64,000 nucleotides of DNA, from NCBI RefSeq assembly GCF_019578655.1, contig NC_063257.1:124001-188000 (forward strand), given 5' to 3'. This DNA is from Ricinus communis (lineage: Eukaryota; Streptophyta; Magnoliopsida; Malpighiales; Euphorbiaceae). The position numbers and the translations under genes are program-made. Shown piece by piece: positions 33,381 through 45,400 of the stretch; position 1 is the stretch's first letter; the number at the start of each line of letters is the position of its first letter. The notes beneath the pieces were generated by a model. The model did not search any database. It was given only the letters and a program-made list of their open reading frames with translations, and was not told the origin of the DNA.

Positions 33381-36300
33381 CTAAATGGTGCCATAATCCA
33401 ATGTCTCCCACTTGAAAGGAGCAACCAAGCCAATGTCTGGGGCACCTCTCAAGAACAGGCAGACACAGACGCAGACAGCAGCAATGGCAAGCATTGAGTG
33501 AATATAGGGACGCTGAAGAAGGCCTTGTGAACCCATAATCCTTCTATTGTATTTTGCTGCTACAGTGGCACACCTTGCACAAGATCTACGCTCTTGCTCA
33601 ACGTCTGATATCATTCTTGAAGACAGTGATTGAACTATCTCATTTCCAATTCTCACAGAAACTTGGCCATTTCTTCTGTCAGCGTGCTTATGAGCCACCA
33701 ATTTGTTATAGGAGTGGTTGTTTGTCATAGTAGCATAATCATATGGAGACTGATGATTTGCGTCCACAAGAGAATTCCAACAGGACAGTCCAATCTGCAG
33801 AAAGAAAACATGTACAAAATAAATTATTTCCAGTAGAAATAAAGAGCAAAGAACATACTCAATGTCCACTATAGTAGAACTTCCTATCTGACAAATCCCA
33901 TTACCCAAAACCCAAAATCCCAAACCAAGCAAGGACTTCCAACTATCACAATCAAATCATGCCATTATGAATTGGTGAGATACACTGTACAGTCCAATTA
34001 GGATCCTCGAATAGAATATGTCTCTAAATAGTTATACATAAAAGTGGATATTTAAGTTGTCCTCGGTCGGCCACCTCAACCTACTTGGGAGCGCCAGAGT
34101 GCACTTCTGGGTAGAGATCCTACCTTCAAGTTATAGTGCCATCCTCTTGTGCAAACCCACACACACCACCCACCCACCCCACCCTCTCTCAATCCCAAAT
34201 GAAACGCACAGATAAGGCAACAAAAATTAAAAAAAAAATAAAATTCTCATATCAGCACTGATAACAGGATGAACAAAAACCTGAAAGAACAATTACCTCC
34301 TGCGGGTCATTTGTCAAAGCATCGACTAAATCATCTGAACCCGAGGTACAAGCAGCCAAATGTAAAGGAGTGATACCGCCAGGTCCTGCAAGACTTGGTG
34401 GGAAAATATAACTTTTTGAGGAAAGCTCACTGCAATTAATGTAATAATGGATAAGCAGGTCCACCATTTTCCGACATTGTCTTTTTACAGCTCGGTTCAC
34501 AAGGTGAATTTCAGACAGCATTTCAAGACACTCTTTTGATAGCCCACTCATGCCCATATTTCTTTCCACCAGCATGTCTAAAATTGTTTTGACCAACGCA
34601 CAATAGTCTCTTTCAACTGAGAAAATGAGCAAAAACTTGAAACGGCCAAGTGAATAATCTGGAATCTCATATACTGATGATGCTCTCCTCCTTTGGAATA
34701 GCCATCCAAGTTCATTCAAAAAGTGCAGAGCTTCCTCCCTTGACTTTGGCCTACCTAAGTATTGAGCTTGTTCTTCTGAAATGATATCACAGTCTTTAGA
34801 GATCTCATCAAACTCACACTCGAGGAGTCTCAGCTCTTTGCAGATTGTAGCATCAGCTACTATTACAGGAAAACTGTTGCCCTTGAAACCATTTTCTACC
34901 TGTAAGAATTAGCAAATGTCACATGCATCAGTCTCAAGGATTTTATTTCAGCATATCTAATTTTGAAATGTTAAACATAACTCAAAGTCATACTTCAATG
35001 AACAGACGACCCAAAGAACTGGGAGGTGAACCATGAACTTTAAAACCACTCATATTTATCTCGTCATATATGGCTCCTGGCAAAGTTGATTCCATGACTT
35101 CCATTGATGTGTATCCCCCCATATAAGTGCAATGAATCCTGTATACATTGCAAATTAACATTTCTCAGAACAGAGAAGGACAACTAGAAGTAATTCGCTG
35201 AAGAGGGTAGTTTTGCTTACTTGGTGCCAGCATTAGTTAGATTTCTTCCCCTTAATAGAAGAGAGGTTTCTTGCCCTCCAACAACTGCCACTGGGGACAC
35301 TGATATCAACTCAGGGGAACTCCATGTTCTCCATGATTTGCATAAGCGAATATTTCCTGAATATTTATTACATAAAAAGATTGAACAGTTAATGTTATGC
35401 CACTCTTCATAATTCATATAAGAACACAGACACATTGGTTCGGGATTCTAACAAAAGACTGAATGGTTGCTCCTCCTTGGTCAGATAAGTCAGTATTGAA
35501 AAAGTTAAAGAGCCTAAGCTTATGCTTCACACCAAGAGAAACTTAACAGTTAAAAGATAAAAGGGGGGGCTGGACCCAACCCTCATCTATTCCACGCACC
35601 ATCTTTATGCGATGCCAATTGCCTGCCTGTATGCAATAGAAACCTTCCAGTTCTCCAAAAATCAGAATATGAATCTTGAACCAAAGAATCAACTTGCTGA
35701 AGGAGATTTCTTTCAAGCTGCAAGAACAAAATTCACCCTGCAAATAGTTAGCAATAAAGCTATATTGAAATTCCTAATATGTGTCAGAGTAGGTTCACTC
35801 ACTCGCTCCCACTTGGCAGATGACATTGACAAATAAACTGACAGAACCACACAACCAGGCCTTATGTAGCTCTCCATTTCAGATGGACTGTTGGAAAGCC
35901 AATTGTAGATCTGAAACAAGAGCAGAACCAACTACTATTAGAGTAATTGACAAAGCAAAAACTCTCCATCCCTATTGCATAAAAGGTACTGCCAAAAGAA
36001 TTTAATATGATGCCATAATATAACCTGTGTTCTCAGTTTTCCGGGAAAATGACTGGGATCCTTATCAAAGAGCTTAAAGATTATTCGTCCGGTGCGATCC
36101 TATTAAGGAATCATAGAACCATGGAGATGCATTAAAGACATAGCAATGAGAATTAATACTCTTTAACATGCAAGAACAGAAAATTAAAGTAAAAAGGTAG
36201 AACTCAAACCCAATCCAACTACCAAGCTACCTGAGCATCAGAATTCTGACTAGAAGGTGAATGATCAGAACCAGAGGAAGATGTATATCCAGCTTGATAC

Positions 36301-38158
36301 GGAAAACTTTGATATGAACTTTGAACAGCTCTTCCGTCTGAACCTCTAAAGAGTTCAAGGGGCAAAATAGATCCATGGCTTCTGCTACCTTCAATATTGG
36401 CATTGACCTCTCTAGTGATAGACACCTTTTCAGACTTAACAGTATCTGCATTACTCTGCAGTGGAAACAACTTCTGCATAACTGGAGGAGATGATGATGG
36501 AGATCTCCCTTCACTCGGATTACTGCTATCAGAAGAGAAATACTTCCTAGAAGATGCCAGTTTAGGGGGGCTACTTTCCTCAGGTGAGGAGCTAAATAGC
36601 TGCAATGGTAAATTAGGATGACTTTCCTGAAGCTGGCAGTCTGACTCTTCAACTGGAGACTGATAACAGCTACTGCTTTTCTCAAGAGCCATAGAAGGAA
36701 AATCTACAATTGGTCTCTTCTGTAGATTAGGACCAGCATCTTGATCAACGCAAGTCAATTTAGATTTCTCACTGTCACTGCTCTGGCTGCTCCTTTGAGA
36801 TAGAAATGCAAGAGCATCAGGTGCAGATGCTGCCAAAGTTGCTGAAAGAACAGCAAGCAAGTCCATGGTTGATGGAGAAGATGCAGTTCCAAGCAGCCTA
36901 TTTTGGTGTTCTGATGATGGTTGTTCAGGATTTTTCCTATTTAAACTTCCAATATTTGACAGCTGTGCAGCGAGATCCATGGGCAAAGGTAATGAATTTA
37001 TTTTACTAAGAATTTGAATGAGTTGGTCTCTATCTGGCATTGATGAGGCATTGATCCTTTTGTCCGCATGTTTGCCTGTAGTTTCAATTAAAGTTTCAGT
37101 ATAATATGAAGAAGAAAAGAAAAAGAAGAATCTCAATTCATCATGAAAACCCTGGTACCTTGAGTGCGAGCCAAAGCAGTCAACAAGTTAACTATATCTA
37201 GATTTGCACTACTGGCAGTATCTCGATTTCCAGGGAGTAGAAGGCGTGAGGTAACATCCTCAGGCTGAGTCTTCCTCCTTCGTCGATTATGTCCAGCAAG
37301 CCTGCGTCTACAACTTCTTTTCCCCTCATCAAACTCAGATAGTGGGTGAAACCTGCACAAAGCAGTGAAGGTTTAGATACAAGTTAAGTTAAAGCAGTAA
37401 GTTCAGATTCTGCATCAGCAATTAACGCTAAAACATCAGAAATCAATCAGGCAAATTTCTACAATTTAATTGGACGGGAGATTGAGAACAGAGAAACAAA
37501 AAATAAAGTTCTATTTTCAAAAAGGATGTTTGAAAATCAAGAATATGAATATTGAGAAATGAAGAGAAGAGAACCTGCTGCACTGCTGACAAAACCTCTG
37601 CATCTGCTTACCAACTAAAGCTTGAGTAGATTTGCTATGAAGCTCACAAACTTTATGACGGCGATGATAGTCCTTTGCATTAGATAGGTCTTCCTTGCAG
37701 TTATCAACCTGACACATTGGATAGGTAGCTGTGCCGGGAGATCCAGAGCGGACTCTTTTGTTGGGTCTGGAAACAGGCTCCTCAACAGCATTAAAGACTC
37801 CAGCAAGGTTCAAGCGAAGGCCATCATCTTCATCTCCAGCAGGAGGAGCATTTTTCAAGGTCAAATTATGATTCACAGAAGCATTAGTTTTCTTTTGGTG
37901 GTCTGAGGATGCTGTTCCCAATTGCAAAACGTTGGTGTCAGCATCCAAAGGTTTGGCAACAAACCTGACGCTGTCCCAATCCCAAGCCTTAGGATTCCAA
38001 TTGTCTCTAGGGTTTTGAGGAAAGCGGTGGTGCTGAAAATTAGAAGTCTGATAGGAAAGATCGCGTTTTTTGGCCATGGAAGCCGCATCGCAAAATCTGC
38101 TAGAAAGCGCTTGGTGGATAAATATTGGAGAAGCCACTTGTGCCCCTACCTCCTCCAT
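33381..38158 (-). CDS. SPL14: SQUAMOSA promoter-binding-like protein 14 (SPL14-like)
   Basis: Ten exons join in phase: 37575-38158, 37159-37352, 36231-37075, 36025-36099, 35803-35910, 35600-35717, 35221-35356, 34994-35138, 34297-34899 and 33381-33794. They encode 1073 residues, near Arabidopsis SPL14. The start [18 protein letters not shown] is the conserved N-terminus of this subgroup. The SBP domain (about 147-222) has the eight zinc ligands, with [26 protein letters not shown] and CRRRLAGH, and its nuclear signal RRRRK; the intron after the CSR is at the usual SBP position. It binds GTAC-core DNA in the nucleus. A long serine-rich middle leads to the conserved large-SPL C-terminal region, ankyrin-like repeats ([10 protein letters not shown], about 906-970), and a hydrophobic segment (about 1033-1052). 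I see no miR156 target site, as expected for the large SPL clade. SPL14 affects phase change and fumonisin response in Arabidopsis. Confidence 0.96.
34030..34200. repeat. Possible short interspersed element in SPL14 intron 9
   Basis: Within the 502-bp last intron, about 34060-34170 is GC-richer than the surrounding intron and reads like a repeat-derived insert, with CACACACCACCCACCC following. No flanking duplication is clear, so this is tentative. Confidence 0.25.
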
Positions 38159-41100
38159 CTTTCAGTATAGAAGATTTAGCCTATCAACAGAGAAACCTAT
38201 AAATCAAGCCAAAAACGGAAAACTTGATCAGAAAACACTAGAAATTCATATTCCTTTCAGACCACAAAGCTTAGCAGAGAAAGATCAGAAAAGCAGGGGA
38301 AGAATCAAAAATAAAAAGAAACGAAGAAGAAAGAAATAGTAAATCTTCATTATTCATCCAAGTCAACGTTGGTAACCAAAGCGACTACTTGTGCAGTTGA
38401 AGCACAAATTTTTCCATTTTAATATTTTAGAAATTCTTTTCACGCAAAATTCCAAAGAAACCACTAATTATGATATGCAGAATTCTTAGGAAACGATTTA
38501 ATGAGACGATAGATGGATTGACCCAAAGAAAAAAAGAAAAAAAAAAAAAAAGAGCAGCTAAGTGAAGTGCAGAAATCTAAGGTAATGAATTCCATACCTT
38601 TCAGAGAATGGTCATATCTGCCTTAGTGAGTACAGTAATCGAATCCCGCCTTTCCAACAATACAAAACCTACTCTTCACCTCAGATCTACAGCTTCCAAA
38701 TCCCAAACACCACAACAACAATACCTTGAAAATATAAATATAAAATTAAGAAAAAGATGAAAAAAAAAAAGCTGGTCGAATAGAAAAGCTCCACGATGAA
38801 TCACATAGGCAAAGTAAATTCCTGAAATCCGGTAACAGATAGAGACGACAATTTTCCCATCCAAAAACAGTTAATTCTTCTTCTTCTTCTTCTTCTTCTT
38901 ATTTAACTCACCGACGTCACAAACACAAACACACCCACAAAGAAAGAAAGAAAGAAATGGAAGGAAAGAAGACGTCTCTCTACAGAAGCTATTCCTTTTT
39001 CTTTTTTATTTGGGTTCGTCGATAATAATAATAATTACGGTATTTAAATATTTATTGTTTCGCCTTCATTATTATATTGTTTTATAAATGTTTAAGTTAC
39101 ATCTTTAAACCTTTTTTCTCTTGTCCGTATTTTGGGTCGTAAACTGTAAATTGTAGCAAAAATAAAGAAAGGGTTACCGATGGAGCCGCCCACGGACCTC
39201 AACGAAGGATCCCAGACTCTTCCTTTTGATCTCATCTGATTAGTAAATTAGTTGTTTTTCTTCATGGGGTGGAAAAGTAGAATTTAAATTTTAATTAGGT
39301 ATACATAAACATAAACATATGCCACCCACCAATGGCAATATTATGTGATACCAAACTTTTCGTACCATATTACCACTCCCATCCTCCTTCTTATACAAAT
39401 TTTATTTTTGTATTTGTAAATATTTAAAGTCATTTATCATTTAGATTAAGTTGAGGAGTATACTGTGAGTTTACTTAACCTTTAATTTTCATTAATTGTA
39501 TAGCAACTTATGTTGAATTATCAATTTAATTATTTTAAAAAAGCCCTCAATGTCAAAGCATCATCATATCATATGCTATGCGTGATGATTTTATTATTTG
39601 CTAAACTACTTTGGACTCACCTTAAACAAATATATTAACAAAACAACAGAGAAAATTATAGTCCTCACTTTTGACTTTATCCGCATTGGAGAAGAAATTT
39701 TATATTTATCTAAAATTTTAAGAGTTTTTATTACTTTAAATTTGAAATATTAATTAAATTAAAAGAATTTATATTAAGCACTTTTAAATAATAATACAGA
39801 GAGACCGCTATTGGTAATAATGGCAGACAGTTTTTAAAATAAAAAAATTAATTAATTAATTAGTGTAATATTAATTTAAAGAGGTTAACCTGTAATAACA
39901 AAGAGTGGTAGCTGAAAATGGAATTTTGCATGAAAGAAGAAGGGTAAGGTTTCCGACTAGAAACCGCGTCCGTTGATAGTGTCGGCGGCGTCACGTAATT
40001 GCTACTCAAATATTTCTTACTTTCTCTCTTTAGTAACAAGAAAGAAAAAGCATTTACGCAAGAAAATACAACTGGATTTTGTGTGTAATAATTTACCCTA
40101 CAAAAATTAAACTGGAAAATGACATAAATATCCCTAAAAAGTATCTGGCACACAATCGTCAGTACAGATTTGTCCCCGTACAGAGCGCGTGCAGGAAGAG
40201 AGGGAAATGGAAAGAGGAGTGGTGGCGGCGGCGGTGGCGGTATCGTCCGGACAGAGTGACTTGTGGGAACCAGCTGTATTGTATATGGGAAAAGGAATAG
40301 AACAAGGAGGATGCATTTAGTGGGATTGTGAGATTTGTATTGCATGCCTCCAGCTCCTAACCTAACGTTAACGTTTCATTAAACGCTGTTCGACATCTCT
40401 TATCCATTTTGGATTTGTTCGACGTACTCTGTTTTACGGCTTTCATTAACTTGACATCATCAGTTACTAAACATCTTATCATTTGATAATTAATTATTTA
40501 TGGGGAAATATAGAAGAAAAGGAAAGAAAGGTGAAAGGGGAGGTCCATGGCTGTGGAAGTGGTGGTCCTATTGAATATGAATATGTCGTGATTCATTTTG
40601 TTCGAGACGAACACAACATGGTTTCCTCTACTGTTTGCCGCTACATCAAGCCATCCTATTTGCTGTCGTGCCGGACCATAACCCTTTTTCCACTTGAACA
40701 AAAGTTTTTACACATTAACCACTCCACTCCTTAACACACTAATAATGATCTTAACAATACTTAAATAGCCCTAAAAACTTTCTACTGCTTTTCTCATCGA
40801 TCTGTTAAAAACACAACACTATACTATACCAGTGTTATGAAAGAGTTGACCATCCCTATCATGATTGTGTCCGAACAGACTTCGATAGGCGAGAGATGTA
40901 GAAATGGTCCGAGAGTGGGCCCAAAATGGTACCTAAACACCCATGTGAGTTTTCATGTACGGATGCTTTTTACTCGGTGGATTTTTGGCGCCCATTGCAA
41001 TTATTATCTGCTTACCTTCTCTCTACAGTACTGTACTGGACCATCAACAACCACCATGCACTGCACTAGTACATCATCCAACCACCTTACTGTGATGCCC

Positions 41101-42459
41101 TTTTTAATCCATTGGCAGCCCTACTTCATGTATGTCCAATTCGTTTAAAGGTTTCCTCAAGTCAAATAATTTCTCCAGAGCTTCATGGTTAACGCCAGCC
41201 TTTTTATCTTTAAGGCGACACATATAGCTAACATTTTCTAGTCCAAGGAAAATGGCTATGTTATATCATAGTGTTTAACAACAAGTTAGGATTTTGGATC
41301 TGAACCTTTCATTCTACAAATTCTGAGCTTTTACACCTTCCATTTCTTTTCCGGTGTAAGCTTCGCAAGTATTCTAATAGTTGGGCATTGGCTCTTTAAT
41401 TTGGCACCCACTCTGATACTTAGACATTACACGTTGAGCCCTAAATATCTCGAGTTCGAGTTCAATTTATGTTAGCTTAACATTTCAATGCCATAAGTAT
41501 CGCATTTTCTTTGGGTTACATCATATGTACATCTGCACCCAAGCATTTAAGTAAAAAAATAAGTCATATTTTTAGGCTTCTAATACCAAAAACTAGGTCA
41601 CCGACTCTGAGAAGAATTATCATCTTATTATTACGTGCAATGAGAGATAAAAGGGAGGAAGGTTTCACCCCGCCGTGCATACCTAATTCAATAAACTTCC
41701 ATCGAAAGTACCGACTGTTGATACTTGAACTTTAAGTTGAGATGGTTAAGAACACGTTAATGAATTCCACTGCACACAGTTCAGTTTTGTTCCCGTAAAA
41801 AGGTGAAGGCCCAAACACTCGTCTTCCCTCTTGATGGCTCCCAAGAAAAATAGAAACAAGCAGAATTAAAATAATAATAATAACGAAAAAGAATTGGTGC
41901 CTGCCTTGACGAGATCTCCTTGTGTGACTTCTACTTCAAGTACTGCACTCCACGCAATAAAACTATCACTCCTAATGACGTACTTTTGCCACTTGAGAAG
42001 GATTCAACAGGAAAACTAGTTAAGAATTTAAAACCGTCCTTGAGAATTGAAATGCCATTGCACGAGTATTTATGTCATATCATTTGACAAACTTTGGTTT
42101 TCTGCGCAAACAAACAGATTGCTCCTTTCCTTTCTCAAAAAAACACAACATATCCCCCAAGTCCTTTTACAACAAAGACCAAGAATCATGTGAGAGATAG
42201 AAATCCAAAATCATTGTACTTATTGGATTTTTACGTTTAATATTAAATGGAAGCAATACAGGAGACTTAATGTTTAAAATGCCATATACTAGAAAGCCAA
42301 CCTATCAGTGGAGTGTGTGAAAGTAAAAGCCACTTACAGTTAATTAAATGCAAACTACACCGCAGCAAACACTGGACAGTAATAAAGAATAGCCTAACTA
42401 TCTATAGTAAGATCCCGCCAAACCTTTATAGGTTATCTACTTACTCATCACGTATGTAT
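38159..42459. other. SPL14 leader and promoter, then intergenic DNA
   Basis: 38159 to about 39000 is the likely 5' leader of SPL14; a leader intron is possible. A TTC microsatellite lies at 38875-38900 and an AAAG run near 38940-38956. Further right are AT-rich DNA, an open minus-strand frame at 39860-40345 with a proline run but no family likeness, and repeat-like stretches near 41430-41520 and 41715-41770. No gene is supported. The last few hundred bases are the 3' flank of the next gene. Confidence 0.4.
38875..38900. repeat. TTC trinucleotide microsatellite
   Basis: About 26 bp of uninterrupted TTC repeat (GAA on the SPL14 sense strand), in the probable SPL14 leader or promoter. Pyrimidine/purine repeats are frequent in plant 5' leaders. 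Confidence 0.9.
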
Positions 42460-45400
42460 TCAAAAACCAAACCTTCGTAGAGAAAAGCTGCCATTCCCGA
42501 TTAAAAATAGAGCGAAAATAATAGTAATAGTAAGAAGGACCCACATCCATGTCTGCATCCTTCTCTTACCCCTGTTCCGAAGTGGCGGGGGCTTTATTTT
42601 TGGCTTGGTCTGCTTTGCAAAATGCAATGGCTTTTGAGACCTCTTTCTCAATGCCACTGGCTTCTCAATTGTTTCAGACTCCTTGGTGTCTGTTGGAGTT
42701 TCAGAACTTGGAGCAGATTCTCCCTCATTGCTACCATTAGCTGCTTCTAATGCCCTCCTTTTCTCCTTCTTTCTTGCCCTCTTCTCCTTTTCCTGGACAA
42801 GAATTATTATTAGCGCGCCATTACACAAGGGTGAGGGGTGAGTAATCCTTTACAGTAGAGATTCCACAAATAAAAAGACCAGTGGCTATTTCGTAATACT
42901 TAGTACATCAAGAAATTTATACTAATTGTTTTGTGCTCCAAATGGCAATAGTGGCATAATTGGCAGCAGTGTATTGGGTAGAATTTACCTTCTCTTTCTG
43001 CTCAGCTTCCTTCCGAGCTCTTACTTCAGCCCGGGCTTGAGCTTTATTAGCACTTCGCTTCTTCCTCTCCAATGCCTCGTTAGCTTTAGTCTTTGCCTCT
43101 AATAGCTGACGTTCTTTCAACGTAGCTGCTTCCTCTTCTTTTCTCAGTTCTTCAGCTTTCCTGGCTAACTCTTCCTCCTCCTTTGTTAGCTTATGCTCCT
43201 CTACCCCTTCCTCTTCAATCTCAACCCTGTTGGAAACAGTTGCCATGCTATTCCCTAATGCATGTTTTGCAGTTTTTTTAGATTTAGCAGTTGGGTTTTT
43301 GACCTTCGCTATTGATTTATCATCTTTATTTTCTGTCTCCGTAGGTGCAATTATTTTTTCTTCTTGGAGAGTGGAAATAGACGGTACAACATTTCTCCTG
43401 GCAAATCTTTCACTAACAAAATTGGGAATTACAGGAGGCTCCTCATCGGGCCCAAGTGAACGACCATCTAATGTCCGAAGTCTCCTCACTGTACTCCTCA
43501 GGTTGCATCTAATATAATCTTTCCGGAATTCATCATTGTTGTTCCATAATTCCATGACTCTCTCCACCTAAATCAGCAATTTGTAAGTGCAAATCAGGGA
43601 TGAATTGCCAAATATAGGCAACAAGATAAACCGTTTAACTAACCTGGTTAACACAGTGATATTGGAGTTCTCCTTGATCTCCCTTGGATGCTAGATCTGA
43701 AGCTGCCTTTGCATCCTCCTTGTACTTGTAGAAGTTTTTATGCTGAAGATAAAATGAAAAACTGGTGTTCATCTATGTTTATCACAGAAACCGATATCTA
43801 TTCTACAGGTATTGTCCTTTTCAAATTTTCACAAGAAACAAGCAACTGAAAACGTGATGCAGCATTAAATGTAGTTTATCCAGCCGTTTACAAAATTCAC
43901 AACTGATTGATAAATGAATTAAAATAAGGCAAAATCAAGGTTAACATTTTTATTAAAACATAAATAATGTCTATAGATGCATATGAGAAGTGGTGGAGTG
44001 GAAGGATCCTATCCATGACAAGCAAACAGCTATATTCTTTAGTAGCAGGAAATACAACAAATGAAGAAGCCTTTACACCCATGTCAGTTGAACATGAACA
44101 AATCATATTGATCTTCTTAAAATTACTAGAAATATCAGGTTACTTCATTGTTGCAATCCTATTATTTGCAATAGATAATAGAAGTTCCTTCCATCAGGTT
44201 TAAATTCCTAGCTCCAATCAAAACAAATAGAAGTAAGATTGCACAAAATCTAAGGATATGGCCACCTCAATCATATATAAGCTCCACAATTGCTTTCTAA
44301 TCCTGATTATTAAAACTATGAAGTATGAATGCGGACACATTGAAATAGATGTGCCAGTGTGCAAATACTTCATGAAACGGCGTACCTTGTCGTATAATCT
44401 TTTCCTCAAACTCTGTAGATGTGCAAATGCTTCTTGCCGTATGTCATCAGCAGCTCTAAACCGACCTATCAATTCGCCTAGTTTAGCTTTTTCTTCCTGA
44501 TATTTCTTCTCAACATTTTTGGTGGCTGCTTCAGCTTTGAGAGCATTTTCTCTAAGTAGGTCCGCTTCTTTCCTTAAAATCTGAATTTTCAATCAAAATA
44601 ACCAATTCAGCACCTCACCACACCACAAAGAGAGTTCTTACTAATCTAGATTATACTTGGGATATGGGTAAATAAGAAGTTTTTTATTATAATAATAACA
44701 GATCTGCATAATGATGTTTGACATGATATATTTCAACTGCCATCTCGTTCTAGATACAAACTTGTATGTTAAGTAATGAGAGAAACCAGAACTAGAATAC
44801 CTTCAGGCGCTCTTCAAATTGGACTTGCTGATCTATAGCCTCCTGAACATCCCCCTGGCTACCAAAATTAAAGAATAACTTTTCACGAGCTTGTTTTAAT
44901 TTCTTGATTTCAAGAATATAATTCTTTTCTTCTCTCAGCGGCATGGTTTCATGTTGTATCTTGTGTTCCATACCATGTATCTGCTTGCAAACCATAAAAT
45001 TTCAATAGGTCAAAGAGAAAGATCATTCATATATACGAAAGCATTTAAATTGACCAGACAACTGACAATTTATCTAAAAGAAAAATAAATAAACAAAATG
45101 CAATACCTTCTCATCGATAATCTTAAGTTCAGATGCACTCTTCCCTTTATTAATCACAAGTAGAACAGAGTCTATTTCTTTGCGTTTGGCTTTAAGCAAG
45201 TCACGCGCTGATGTCTCTTCTGATATAGCAGCAGCAACAGAAGCACCATACTTGTTACAATTGGCCTAGTCATACAAGAATTTTAACCAAATGATAAGAA
45301 ACAAAATTCAAGATTGAAACATGTAATAAAATTATTTGCAAAGACTCTTTACCCTTTGACTTTGCATTTCCGCTCGAATAGCATCCCGACTTCTAGTCTT

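Noticed and set aside
36227..36685. 152-residue minus-strand frame
   Set aside because: It is an alternative frame inside exon 3 of the SPL14-like gene.
39860..40345. 161-residue minus-strand frame with a proline run
   Set aside because: It resembles no family and its composition follows local low-complexity DNA.
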